Shown: positions 47,487 to 57,195, counted from the stretch's first letter. The stretch is 64,000 nucleotides of DNA from Mesostigma viride (GCA_009746045.1 RPFO01000078.1:124001-188000), one strand, 5' to 3'. Notes: generated by a model from the letters alone, not told the origin. A program made the numbers and translations.

Positions 47487-48524
47487 CTAGTATCGCATGG
47501 CCTTCTTGAGGATGTCGCGGCACTCGTCGATCACGTCTTGCACGACTTTGCGCGGGTCGTCCCCGTCGTCCAGGTCCCTCTTGCGCTTGATGCCGACGTC
47601 CATGAACTGGTTGGCCACGTCGACGTATCTGTCCAGCAGCTCCTGCCTGCGCTCCTGGTAGGCGGCCTTCCACTTGGCGGCCTCGGCCTCGAACCTGTCC
47701 CTCTCCTGCTCTAGGTTGAACTTGTCCTTGTCGGCCTTCCGCTCGGTGGCCAGCTCGTCCTGGAAGTGCTGCTTGGCCTGGAACTTGAGCTCCTTGTGTA
47801 TGGCGGTGACCTGGGCCTGCGCGTCCTCCACCTTGGCGGCGTGCTCCTTGTTGGCCTGCACCAGCTCCTTTTGAAGCTTTGCTGCCTCCGCTCTCTCCTT
47901 CTCCGATACCGTGACCTTTTCCGCCAGGTCCTTCAACATGGCCACCTGCAGGTTGTGGTGCTGGTGGATGAGGGCCAGCTGCCTCTCCTGGTGCTCGGAT
48001 ACCACGGCCAGCAGGCGGTTCTCCATCTCCTCGTCGCGAGCCTTGCCGTTCTCCACGTCCTGGGCGTAGATGCCCAGTGCCAGCTCGGCCACCTTGAGGG
48101 AGTCGCCAGCGAACAGCTCGCTGGCCACCTTCATGGCCACCACAGCAAAGGCGGTGGAGCGCTGGGCCGCCAGGGCAAAGATGAAGACCTTTGGCGCGTA
48201 TATGCCAGCAGTTGCCCCACGACCGGGCACTTCTTTAAGGGTGCAATCCACCCCCTGCGATTCCAGCAAAGATCTAAGGTCGCGTGCAACGGCAGTCGAC
48301 ATCACACGCTCGACTTGCTGTTTCTCGGACTTGCCCAGCTTGAGAAATTTACTAAGGTTACCGTGACCCGTTTCTTTGTTGAATGGGATCAATCCCTCAC
48401 ACCCCTTAAACGTACGGAACTCGTATTCATCAGCAAAATCCTTGCAATCCTGTGGCAGCTCATCAAAGGGCACAAGGCCAAAGTAGTCTTGGCGCAGGGA
48501 GGGGGAGTTGCTAATGAGAGCCAT
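47487..48524 (-). CDS. coiled-coil protein of unknown function, virus-like block
   Basis: 345-residue intact frame. Residues 1-160 form a globular region with an N-terminal NSPSLRQDYFGLVPFDELP and a helical STAFAVVAMKVASELFAGDS that weakly recalls the end of KilA-N/BRO-type domains. Residues 170-310 are a long, highly charged coiled coil (HQERQLALIHQHHNL, LEQERDRFEAEAAKWKAAY). The C-terminus has GIKRKRDLDDGDD, an NLS-like basic patch. The start is preceded by TATGGTATACCACGACC, matching the TATA-type motif of the other genes. Function not assigned; a structural or DNA-associated virion protein is possible. Confidence 0.75.
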   Translation of the reverse strand: MALISNSPSLRQDYFGLVPFDELPQDCKDFADEYEFRTFKGCEGLIPFNKETGHGNLSKFLKLGKSEKQQVERVMSTAVARDLRSLLESQGVDCTLKEVPGRGATAGIYAPKVFIFALAAQRSTAFAVVAMKVASELFAGDSLKVAELALGIYAQDVENGKARDEEMENRLLAVVSEHQERQLALIHQHHNLQVAMLKDLAEKVTVSEKERAEAAKLQKELVQANKEHAAKVEDAQAQVTAIHKELKFQAKQHFQDELATERKADKDKFNLEQERDRFEAEAAKWKAAYQERRQELLDRYVDVANQFMDVGIKRKRDLDDGDDPRKVVQDVIDECRDILKKAMRY

Positions 48525-49517
48525 GGTCGTGGTATACCATATGCCAAGAAAGTTTCTGGCGCTCTGTAAGCGCGCATTGTCGCGTGCTGAGACAAGTCAG
48601 CACCAGTGCTAACTTAATTCTGGCATAATTACACATTTTGTGTAGTTAGCAACTGGCTATGTGACAACCTCGTGACAAGCACTAGCTAAGTTGACATAAA
48701 TGGCAACTTAATTCTTGCGTCGCCCATTGCACTATTGACAACCGCGTATCAAGCACTGACTAACTTAACAAAATGTGCAGTTAATTCTTGCATTCCTCAT
48801 TTGCGCGAGCCCATTTGCTGTCGTTGCTCGCGGCTCGCGGTCCGGCGCGGTCGTCAGGGTGGGCGGAGATAATTTACCGCGCTCGATAGGCGAGCGGGCC
48901 GGGTGGCGGTGGACCGGCTCGGGCGAACTGGGTCCACCGCGGTAGCGGGTGCGCGAGGGAGGGGGCGCGGCGGGGCCGGGAGGGGGGTCGACGGTTAGAA
49001 CTCGGTCCCGAAGTCCGTCCACCGTGGGGGGGCGGGAAAGGGCCGCGAGGGGGTGACGACTTCACTCGCGGGGCGGGAGGGCCGGGAGGGGGGTGACGGT
49101 GGACGCAGTTCGATGGACGCAGTTGAAATTTTTTTTTGGAGGGGAGGGTTTTTTTGAAAGGGGTATACGGGTGGGTGTATGCATCATGGGGTGATGATCA
49201 TGGGGTCATCATCACGGGGTGACGGAAGGGATGGCTTTTCATTCCCCATAACTTTTATGCTCTTGAAAAAAAAAAAGAAAAAAAGAACTGGGTCCATCGA
49301 ACTGCGTCCACTTCGACTGTCGAGAACCCCGTCTGGGAGGGTCTTTTATTCCGCGGGGCCGCGAGAGGGTCGTTTGGTCGTGCGACGGTGGACGCAGTTC
49401 GGTCCGGCGATGACGCGCGGGTCGGGCTTCTCGCGGGGTGACCGGCACCGGGAAGGGGGGCGGGTGGACCGCGTTCGAGGGAAAGGGTTTTTTTTTATCT
49501 TTGCATGAGGCAACAAT
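48525..49517. promoter_or_regulatory. divergent intergenic region with repeated TGGACGCAGTTCG boxes
   Basis: About 1 kb without a supported gene, between divergent genes. A 13-15-base word recurs in both orientations: GCGAACTGGGTCCACCG near 48,920, two direct copies at about 49,100-49,128, an inverted pair GAACTGGGTCCATCGAACTGCGTCC near 49,287, GTGGACGCAGTTCGG near 49,388, and a degenerate GTGGACCGCGTTCG at 49,463. Another cluster repeats GGGGTGATGATCA/GGGGTCATCATCA at 49,188-49,225. 48,590-48,790 holds direct repeats with AACTTAATTCTTGC. Confidence 0.6.
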
Positions 49518-50087
49518 ATGAAGTGCTCGATAAAAACGCGCAAGGGTCTACCATGCCGTAACAATGCCCAAATGGGTAGGAAGACGTGCACTCGCCACTC
49601 TCGTAGTCGAAAGAAGCACCGAGTGCGTGCTACTGACGCAAACGCGTCTTCCCCGCGGTCGGGGGCCATACCTAACGAAGAGCTACTCCTCGAACATTTC
49701 AGAAACGTGCGCCTCACAGATCCCCAACCATCGCAGTCCACGGGTGGTAAAAGGTCTCGTACCGATCTAGACGAGGATTCCCTGCTCGAGAGTTTGAAGA
49801 CAATGCGTCTCCAAGACCCCTATCTGCACAATCTGGAGAGACAGATAAGTAAGGCACAATCGGACATAAAAGAAACCAAACAATATTACGATACCTTGTA
49901 CGCCAATAATAAGTACACCAATCCAGAAGTCAATGAGTTGCTGAATGCAACATACAAAGTCGATAGAATATTACACGACACGTGGAGAAAATACTTGGGT
50001 TTTGATAAGGACCTTGAAAGATATCGGGCTGAGATCAGAGCTAAAAATGCCAATGGACAAACCGCATCCAAGCGACAGCGCTCATAA
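49518..50087 (+). CDS. small zinc-motif protein with coiled coil, virus-like block
   Basis: 189 residues, intact. The first 30 residues hold the pattern C-x9-C-x10-C-x2-H (CSIKTRKGLPCRNNA...GRKTCTRH), the short zinc-binding motif seen in DUF5763-like viral and bacterial proteins. Then come a basic stretch, two copies of an acidic-Leu motif (NEELLLEHFRNVRLTDP and DEDSLLESLKTMRLQDP), which look like an internal repeat, and a Tyr-rich helical C-terminal half. It is one of two plus-strand genes in the block; the other, at 53.8 kb, has the same N-terminal motif. GC content is lower than its neighbours. Confidence 0.75.
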   Translation: MKCSIKTRKGLPCRNNAQMGRKTCTRHSRSRKKHRVRATDANASSPRSGAIPNEELLLEHFRNVRLTDPQPSQSTGGKRSRTDLDEDSLLESLKTMRLQDPYLHNLERQISKAQSDIKETKQYYDTLYANNKYTNPEVNELLNATYKVDRILHDTWRKYLGFDKDLERYRAEIRAKNANGQTASKRQRS

Positions 50088-50141
50088 ACATCTGTCTTTT
50101 ACAGACTCGTGGTCGTTGACGACACGCAGCTGGATGGTCCT

Positions 50142-51415
50142 CTACACAAACCAGTACTTGAGGATGAGGGGGAAGTGTGCCCCCCAATCCCCCGCGGTGG
50201 CCTTGTTGATTGGCACCATGTTGAAGGCCTCCTTGCCCCTCCTGCTGAGGGTGTTGCGCAGGACCTCGTACCCGCAGTAGTAGATGGTGAACACGGAGCC
50301 CGCTTCCCCCCGAGGTATACCGTAACCTTGGAGGGGCGCTCCCCCACCGGGATGAGTGCGACCTTGGTCGAGGGGTGGTGCAGATCGACATCCGTGAACC
50401 CGACGAGCACGATGCTGCTGAAGATCTTCTCGCACTTCTCCATGAAAGGCCTGGGTTGGTTGGCCGTCTTATACAGCACCAGCTTGCACCTCGTGCCCTC
50501 CGCCAGCCGATCCTCGAGCAGCTCCGATATCATATCGGACGTGGTGAAGAGACTGGTGGACTCCGGGAAGAAGAACCGGATCCTGCCATGCCCGTTCTCC
50601 AACCCGTGAATCTGGTCCTCCAGGGACCCCTTGTCGCCGCTGCCCAACACGACGTTCCGCGCGCCCCTGATCTCGACGCGGCCCCGGGAGGCAAAGATCC
50701 ACTGCCGCACCAGCTCCATGCAGCGGTTGGTCCTTGTCGCGCGAGACCCGGGGTAGTGCCCCAAGTACCCCTGTCTCCGCATGACCGCGAAGAGGGTGCA
50801 CTTGTACTCGACCTTCCACCTGTCGAGATGGATCACGGTGGCGAGAACCGCGTAGTCGAACGCCTTGAACTCGCCGTTCTTGAGGAAGATGGCCGGGTCC
50901 AGGACGACGATGTCGAAAAACGGCCTCCTGAGCAGGAAGCCCTTGACCTCCCTGTAGTCCAGGAACGCGGTCATCACACCCGGCCCGTCCACGATCAGGG
51001 GGATGTTGGAGCTTTCCACGTCCACTCGGCCCGCGCAGGGCTCACCGGCCGGCCCCCTCCAGCTGCCATCCCCCGCGATCTCGTGGTCCTTGTCGAAAAC
51101 GCAGATCCTGCAGATGGTGCGATTGTTCATCAACGGCGCCTTGGTATCATGCAGGAGAGCCATGTACCGCGGGTGCACGAGGAGGGTGTCCAGATCCGTC
51201 CTCGAAGATGCAGAGTAAAATGCATTCTTGTAGGCCGGCCACGAATCCTCCCAGATGGTCTTGGAGGTCATCATGAACAGGAGAGAGTCAGCTGGCCCAA
51301 GCTGCTGGAACAGGTGCTCATAGATTACATTTCTCTGGAAGCCCTCCAGCCTCACTAACTCTCCCATGGGGTGGGGCAACATGCCAGCCACCTTCTTGGA
51401 GTTGGCTGACCTCAT
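50142..51415 (-). CDS. protein with F-box-like N-terminus, virus-like block; one frameshift
   Basis: The first ~55 residues (LEGFQRNVIYEHLFQQLGPADSLLFMMTSKTIWED) have the Leu/Asp/Trp spacing of an F-box, as in many proteins of large DNA viruses. The middle has a CRICVFDKD site and several beta-rich stretches (FFDIVVLDPAIFLKNGEF). The reading frame is clean until a C6 run near 50,310, then continues in another frame with SVFTIYYCGYEVLRNTL and stops at 50,142. Total about 424 residues if the shift is corrected. No catalytic motif is recognised; the F-box call is weak. Confidence 0.6.
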
Positions 51416-51426
51416 TTACTGTACGG

Positions 51427-51690
51427 CGCAGGCGGCGAATAACTCGAAAAGGAGGTGCTGGCCAGCTCCAGACACCTAAAGCCTTTCACAGGCTGCAAGA
51501 ACCGGCGCAACCGGCGAATAACTCGAAAAGCAGGTGCTGGCCAGCTCCAGACACCTAAAGCCTTTCACAGGCTGCAAGAAACGGCGCAACCGGCGAATAA
51601 CTCGAAAAGCAGGTGCTGGCCAAGTAACAAAACCAAGCCCTGTTCAAAACTACAAGTTTCGGCGCAGGCGGCCAATAGTTCGAAACCTTT
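51427..51690 (+). repeat. 79-bp tandem repeat, ~3 copies
   Basis: Units containing ACTCGAAAAGCAGGTGCTGGCC and CAGACACCTAAAGCCTTTCAC occur at about 51,440, 51,519 and 51,598; the last degenerates after 51,650. They lie directly upstream of the F-box-like gene start. Confidence 0.9.
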
Positions 51691-51907
51691 CTAGCATGTG
51701 CAGCTCATTGAGACCTTGTGCAGGCCATGGATGCCTTGGTCCATTCATTAAATTATTCCATCTTGTCATTGCACCAAAGTGCCAATGACTGGCGCCGGCA
51801 CAAAGCGCCAATTGGCGCCGGTACCGTCGAACGCCGGCATAAGATCCGGCGTAGAGCGTGAATTGGCCCGGTACTGCCGGATGCCAGCATAAGACCCGGC
51901 AAAGAGC

Positions 51908-52125
51908 CGCTTGTACTACTCCAGAACCACTTGTACTACCCCAGAGCCACTTGTACTACCCCAGATCCGCTTGTACTACCCCAGAGCCGCTTGTACTACC
52001 CCAGAGCCGCTTGTACTACCCCAGAGCCACTTGTACTACCCCGGAGCCACTTGTACTACCCCGGAGCCACTTGTACTACCCCGGAGCCACTTGTACTACC
52101 CCGGAGCCGCTTGTACTACCTGGAA
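51908..52125 (+). repeat. 20-bp tandem repeat, ~11 copies
   Basis: Unit CTTGTACTACCCCAGAGCCG, with PyAG variants (ACC, GCC, CGG). It abuts the stop of the ADP-ribosyltransferase gene. The upstream 51,790-51,900 has short inverted words (GGCGCCGG) and a duplicated TGCCGGATGCCAGCATAAGA-like phrase. Confidence 0.95.
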
Positions 52126-53554
52126 GTGGCCCGTTTGCGCTTTTTGTTTCTCTTTGTATTCGCGTGCCGGATCGCAGCGGCCGAACCGTCGACGTAGATC
52201 TCCGTGACCCACTTTCTCGGGAACAGCTTGTCCCCCCCGACTTGCGCGTGATCATCGCGTCCCAGCAGACCTCGCTTTTCAACGCCCTCCCTTTCGTGAA
52301 AGTGGGGACCCCCGCGATGATGTGACGCAGACGGTGCGACTTGATGAGGTAGTCCGTGCCTGGCGGCAGAAGGATTTCTGCTTGCTCGCCCCCCGCGATC
52401 GGCCACATGGCCAGCGCCGGCGTCCCGGGCATGATATGGATGACCTTGAGACAGCAATCCTCTGTGCTGCGCCCCCACCCGGCGCTCATGTACCTGTTGA
52501 ACAAAAAATTGATGGCCACCGCCGGATCGACGGATACGGAGATCGGGAACGTGTTTTTGTACACGTCTCTGCGCCCCCTGGCGGGCATGTAGTAGTCCTC
52601 CGTCACGCCCCTGTACACGATCATTTCCCTGTTGATCACGGGCGCCTCCTGCAGAATCGCGAACATCTCCCGCGCGTACTCCTTCAGCACGTGCTCTCGG
52701 ATGAAGGTCAGATGCAGGTACTTGCACGCCCACTTGGAGAGCAGGAAGATGATGTCCATGAGTCGCTCGTCCAACTTCGCGATCATCGCGATCACTTCCT
52801 TCCACCCCGCCATATTGACCAGCTCCCCCTTCAGCCTGTTGTCCACGACCAAGGCGACGTTAGGATCCCCCGATCGCCTCGACAGGTGTGTCACCAGAGC
52901 GGCACGCAACTCGGCGATGTCCGCGCGCTTTCGACAGATCTTGCCCTGGTCGAGCTCTTGAAATGGCACCCCGTCCACGCCGTGCCGGGCCAGCCACACC
53001 ACGCCGGGCCACACGCGGGACTTCACCTCGTAGAAGTGGATCGGGATCGCCGCTTCCTCGTCCTGCACCTCTATTATCCTGTCCGTTTCGACCACGTTCC
53101 ATCCCTGGCTGTTCGTGTATTTGTATCCGTCCCGCGCGTAGTCGTGCAGAAGGATCAGCTGCAGAGGTGACAGCCCGCGCAGGTACTCCAGACAGTCGCC
53201 GTACCATTTCATGTCGATGAGGTCGGGTATGTCCCCCCTCACGTACCCGGGCATGGTCTGAAACACCGGGTCGAGGAGATCGTGACGAAACGTCTTTATT
53301 TCCAGCGTCTCCGACTCCCATTTCGGGGGATACGCCAGGATCATGAACGACCGATGATACAACAGCCACCCCAGTCTTGGGAACTCCAGCTGGCTGACCC
53401 CGGTCTCGAACACGGGCACGCGGTCGTACGACGCGTTTCCTTCGGCCTCGCAGAACCGCCTGTGCGCTTGGTCCGCGTATCTCGAGTCGCGCTCCTCCCT
53501 CAGCCTGTTGAACTTGTCTATCCACCTCTTCTTCGCCTTTTCGGTCAGAGCCAT
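52116..53554 (-). CDS. ADP-ribosyltransferase-fold protein (R-S-E class), virus-like block; C-terminal frameshift
   Basis: About 478 residues. The C-terminal third has all three signatures of R-S-E mono-ADP-ribosyltransferases: an Arg in MIVYRGV, the Ser motif FPISVSVDPAVA, and the catalytic E-x-x-E-type strand GEQAEILLPPGTDYL. The fold uses NAD+ to modify proteins. The N-terminal ~300 residues are unassigned, with a charged Arg/Glu-rich start and an amphipathic middle. I start at the ATG at 53,554 because TATATATGG lies 6-13 bases upstream; the frame is open further up but lacks support. After a C7 run near 52,230 the frame shifts to end with a basic RNKKRKRATSR-like tail at 52,116. Target unknown. 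Confidence 0.75.
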
Positions 53555-53588
53555 CGCTCCATATATACACGTGACGCAAATTATTATT

Positions 53589-53729
53589 TCACACAACGCG
53601 GCGTTTGACGGCGCGCCCCGTGCACGCTTGGTAGGCCCCTAGTCCGAGAACCACGGCCAGGTAAACGCCCACCACGGCGACGGTCGCGATCCTGTCTCCC
53701 TTGGACACTTTGTTGAGCTTGGAGTCCAT
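53589..53729 (-). CDS. small single-pass membrane protein, virus-like block
   Basis: 46 residues: short charged start (DSKLNKVSKGD), one hydrophobic span (TVAVVGVYLAVVLGLGAYQA), then a Lys/Arg-rich tail (RAVKRRVV). An alternative start 21 bases upstream adds MNPSINI. Small proteins of this build are common in virion membranes of large DNA viruses. It sits 35 bases downstream of the ADP-ribosyltransferase gene's promoter region, same strand. Confidence 0.55.
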   Translation of the reverse strand: MDSKLNKVSKGDRIATVAVVGVYLAVVLGLGAYQACTGRAVKRRVV

Positions 53730-53784
53730 GATATTTATTGATGGGTTCATAAAATAAAACCGCATTTGTAATTCAGCGATATCC

Positions 53785-54496
53785 ATGAGATCCGGTAGAT
53801 GCACTTCTTCCACCAAGACGGGCAGCCGGTGCAGGCGCGCGGCCGTCCCGGGCGGCCGCCACCACTGCGCCCAGCACGCCACCAGGGGCCGCAGGGGGCA
53901 CTGCATGCGGGCAGACATGTTTTTCGACGCCCGCGACACTTTCCAGCCCGAGGACGACCAGGGGGGCGGAGGGTTCATGAACGGTGTGCGCCGACGGATC
54001 CGAAACCTGTGGGGATCCGCGTCCGCCCCGTCCAGCCCCACGCGCGCCTCGGTCGACGCCAGCGGGCCCTTCTCACCGGCGCCGGGTCCCAGACGCCCGG
54101 GAGGGCCGGGTCCCGGAGGCCCGGGAGGCGGCCCGGGCCCGGGAAGCGGGCCGGACCCCCCCCGGACCCGCCTGCCCCCCCCCTCAGTGGCGGCACCGCC
54201 CCCCCGCGGCGGCACTGGCAGCGGCGACGGCCCCAGCCGCGACCACGACCGCGACTACGAAGATCTACAAGTACTACCAGCCCGCTCCTTACTACTCGTA
54301 CTACCCCGCCTACAACCCTGTGTACGTGGTGCGCGGGGCCACGAAGCCCCGTCCGCGCCCACGCCCGCGCCGGTCGCCCCCCGTCTACATCATCCAGCGC
54401 TCCGCTCCCAAGAGGAGGGCGCGTCCCACGAGGTCGAAGTCGACCGCCAAGAAACGCGCGCGGCCTCTCAGGAAGCCGGCGTATCGGTATAGTTAA
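53785..54496 (+). CDS. zinc-motif protein with Gly/Pro-rich linker and Tyr/Arg-rich C-terminus; frameshifted
   Basis: The N-terminus has C-x9-C-x11-C-x2-H (CTSSTKTGSRCRRA...HHCAQH), the same motif as the 49.5-kb gene. A region FFDARDTFQPEDD and a Gly/Pro-rich stretch follow. Between about 54,150 and 54,215 there are C8, C9 and C7 runs, and the protein-like frame changes to one with YKYYQPAPYYSYYPAYNPVY and a basic Arg/Lys/Pro tail ending KPAYRYS at 54,496. This would be about 236 residues. The very basic, Tyr-rich tail suggests nucleic-acid or virion-core packing (inference). Confidence 0.6.
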
Positions 54497-54657
54497 AGAT
54501 GGAACCGCGGCTCCACCCTCCCCTCGCCCGTGTGGTGTGGCCTCTCGCCCGCCCTGGAGGTCTCCTCGTACGCGGGCTCGTCCATGACGCGCCCGTTCAC
54601 GCGGATGGAGCCTCTCTGGGACGGCGTGACTGTCAACTTTGCTAGACACAACCCCAT
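54493..54657 (-). CDS. small hypothetical protein (54 aa), tail-to-tail with the zinc-motif gene
   Basis: Clean frame from ATG 54,657 to TAA 54,493, overlapping the end of the plus-strand gene by 4 bases. The product starts MGLCLAKLTVTPSQRG and is polar throughout (VNGRVMDEPAYEETSRAGER). The MGLC start could be lipid-modified. The support is the tight packing and codon use similar to its neighbours; no homolog is recognised. Confidence 0.4.
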   Translation of the reverse strand: MGLCLAKLTVTPSQRGSIRVNGRVMDEPAYEETSRAGERPHHTGEGRVEPRFHL

Positions 54658-54694
54658 GCGTCGTCAGTAGTACCAGGTGCGCGGATAACTTTCT

Positions 54695-54976
54695 ACACCG
54701 TCGCCCGGAAGACCTTGTTGGTGTCCTCGGCGTAGACGATCCTGAGTATGGCGGCGAGCGCCCCCACCCCGGTCCCGCTCCCCATCGGTGCGGGGGGCGG
54801 GGCGATCACGGGGGGTAGTTGTCCCTGTAGAAGTTGCCCACGTCCGACCAGGGGTCGAAGGGGGAGGGCGGGGCGGTGTAGACGAGCTCGGAGAACGGGT
54901 TGGAGTCGGCGATGACCACGACGGGGCGCGTGGGGGCGTCGGAGGTGAGGAAGCTAAGAGGGACTCTTTGGGCCAT
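54695..54976 (-). CDS. small protein of unknown function, one frameshift
   Basis: The ATG at 54,976 follows a TATATATACCACAG box 19 bases upstream. The frame encodes AQRVPLSFLTSDAPTRPVVV through PFDPWSDVGNFYRDNYPP, then meets a C6 run at about 54,810, after which another frame continues VIAPPPAPMGSGTGVGALAA to a TAG at 54,695. Corrected length about 93 residues. No TM segment; Pro/Asp-rich. Unknown function. Confidence 0.5.
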
Positions 54977-55121
54977 GTCCGTTTGCGCTGTGGTATATAT
55001 ACAAGCTATTTTTCTGGGCCGCCCATACCAGCACGAGGGGGGTGATCGGCGGGGGTCGGGAGCTCAGGTCCGGTCCGGCGTACGGCCGCGGGTCGGCCAT
55101 GTCTTCTCACACCACCGCGGG

Positions 55122-56236
55122 TCATTTTTCCTCCTCTTGGGACGCGACCCCGGCCACGATGGCGACCCGCTCGCCGTTCCTCCCCCGCACCCGTTTGTTC
55201 GGGATGGAGACGCCGTAGGGCCTGAGCAGGTCCCCCAGCTCCTCGTTGGTGACTTTCCTCGAGCAGCTGGTCTTCAGCTCTAGGAAGTCGTGGAAGAAGA
55301 GCTTGCGGAATGCGGAGAGCTGCATGTGCGCCTGCGGGTCCAGCCGGACGAGGCGGCTGGCCTTGAGGAAGGTGCGCAGGTGGGCGCCCATGGAGGCGCC
55401 GGTGGGGTCCTCCTGCCCCACGGCGTCGTCCTCCGGCTCCTCCATCTCCTCGTCCTCCTGCCTTACCCCTGTCACCCTTGCGGCCTTCTGGCACGCAGCC
55501 CGCATCTGCTGCTCCTCCTCGTCCGCGGACGGCCACATGAGGCGGTGGGTGAGCGCGTCGCTCTTCTTGCCCCCCTTCCCCGTGTGGTTGTGGTAGTTGA
55601 GCGTGAGGCGCTGCCTGAGGTTGCGGATGGTCGCGTCGACCCAGGCGGGGGGCTGCACGCCGTGCTCGGACAGGTGCTTGCGGACCGCCCGCAGCTGCAG
55701 GAGGTCGGTGAGGTCGTACACCCCGCTGGCGCTGCAGTCCTCCAGGAAGGCCTCCTCCTGCTCTCCGACGGTGAGACATAACTCGTACTTCTGCATGTAC
55801 TCGACGGCCCAGTCCCTTTTCTCCTTCCGGTCGGCGACCCCGGTCCTGTGCTGGAAGAAGCCCTTGATGTCGAACCACCAGGGGGCGGGGGGGATCTCGC
55901 GCGCCACGGGGGCGTCCGAGTGGCGCAGGGCCAGGTTCTGCACCCACATCCACCTCTTGGCGGGGGTGCACGAGTTGGCGAGGACCCCCCCCTCGCCTGG
56001 AACACGGCGGCCCACACCCGCGTGTGGTCCGTCCACTTGTCCTGGTCCATGAGCCGGAAGTCGTATGAGGGCAGCCCCTTGAGCTCGAGGAAGTCCCGGA
56101 AGGCGGGCGCGACGTCCTTCTCCACGCTGATCCAGTCCACGCAGTGGGCGGCGGGCACCACGTGCCGGTCCGCGAACTCGCACGCCAGCCGCGCCAGCTC
56201 GTCCAGGGTGAAGGGGCACTCTCCCGGGGCCGTCAT
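55122..56236 (-). CDS. unknown conserved-looking protein, ~371 aa, one frameshift
   Basis: Start at 56,236 is chosen because CATATACC lies about 10 bases upstream; an upstream ATG at 56,275 lacks this. The first part (CPFTLDELARLACEFADRHVV, VEKDVAPAFRDFLELKGLPSYDF) runs to a C8 run near 55,985, then continues in another frame with NSCTPAKRWMWVQNLALRHSD, PPAPWWFDIKGFF, an acidic linker (EDEEMEEPEDDA) and a C-terminal helical region (LSAFRKLFFHDFLELKT, NEELGDLLRPYGVSIPNKRV) resembling a winged-helix or primase-associated domain. The phrase F.DFLELK occurs at both ends, suggesting a duplicated module. Function unknown. Confidence 0.6.
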
Positions 56237-56304
56237 GGTGCGTGGTATATGGGCCGCGATTTTATTCATCGCCATCTAAGCGCGCATTGTCACCCACCGC
56301 CACG

Positions 56305-57047
56305 TCACACCCCTCTCATCGGTAGGGTCGAGGAGGGCGCGACGGTTTTTCGTTCGCCGCTGGGGGCCGCGCGGTCCAGCTGCAGTACCGCGGGGAGGTC
56401 GGGGTCGTATAATTTCTTCGCCTTTTCCAGCGCCTTCTCGTCCCCGCTGTACAGCGCTTTCCAGTAGTCGTCCCTCGCGCAACTGCCCTTGACGCAGGAG
56501 GTGCCCGTTTTATCGCAGCTGCCGAACCCTAGGCTGACGAACTTGAGCAGTTTGCACTCGGCGCTGGCTTTCGGGTCCGTGAACGCGTTGACCAAGGCCC
56601 CGATGGGCGTGTGTTTTGCCATAAAGTCCAGGGGCTTCGTCACGACGTCCGCGACCTTCCCCAGTCCCATCGCGTCCAATGCCATTCCGGCCACGTCTAC
56701 CACCATGGCGGGGGCGTACGTGTTCGTGATCAGGGAGCGGTTGGCCTCGTTCGCAACGGCCCCCGCAATCGCCCGTGCTCTCGAGTTTCGCTCCTTCGTG
56801 GGTGGGGCGTTCTGTTCATCTGCGGGGACTTGGGGGGTCACGGGCGTCGTCGACCCCCCGCCGTGGCCGCGGCGAATCGGACCTCTTCCCGCCTCTGCTG
56901 GCTGATGAACCTGGGGATCGACCCGCCGTACTGGTCTGCCCCTGACAGGAACGGGGGCTCTGCGCCCCTCCTCTGCAGCCCGGATGCCAGCATAAGGGTA
57001 AACAGCAGGAGCACGAGCGCGATGACGGCGAGATGCACACCTCGCAT
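56305..57047 (-). CDS. N-terminally anchored membrane protein with Cys-rich C-terminal region; one frameshift
   Basis: Begins with a hydrophobic span (VHLAVIALVLLLFTLMLA) followed by the juxtamembrane motif QRRGAEPPFL, also found in the gene at 57.77 kb. After a C6 run near 56,852 the frame shifts and continues to 56,305 with an Ala-rich helical part (ARAIAGAVANEANRSL), a second hydrophobic patch, and four Cys (CKLL, CDKTGTSC, CARDD). About 246 residues. The layout of a TM anchor plus disulfide-type ectodomain recalls entry/fusion-complex or virion membrane proteins of large DNA viruses, but no specific family is recognised. Confidence 0.6.
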
Positions 57048-57087
57048 TCTTTTCTGCTATACACTCACATATAATGCGCGACGGTTC

Positions 57088-57189
57088 TCACAGAGGCGCG
57101 CAGAACGAGCAGAGGGGGTACTGCTGGAGGGACCACTTGACCTGGAACAGCTCCGGGTCGCGGTTCATTTTATCTGGGTGGCGGTTCAT
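57088..57189 (-). CDS. very small hypothetical protein (33 aa)
   Basis: Frame MNRHPDKMNRDPELFQVKWS to CSFCAPL with two Cys near the end. The N-terminal DKMNR phrase is a tandem duplication of a 21-base unit (TTCATTTTATC words at 57,166 and 57,187). It lies in a gap of about 300 bases between two membrane-protein genes, next to a duplicated segment. Weakly supported. Confidence 0.25.
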   Translation of the reverse strand: MNRHPDKMNRDPELFQVKWSLQQYPLCSFCAPL

Positions 57190-57195
57190 TTTATC

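Noticed and set aside
50375-51358. 327-codon plus-strand frame across the F-box-like gene
   Set aside because: Reverse-strand shadow of a GC-rich gene; the minus strand has more protein-like composition and an upstream promoter-like box.
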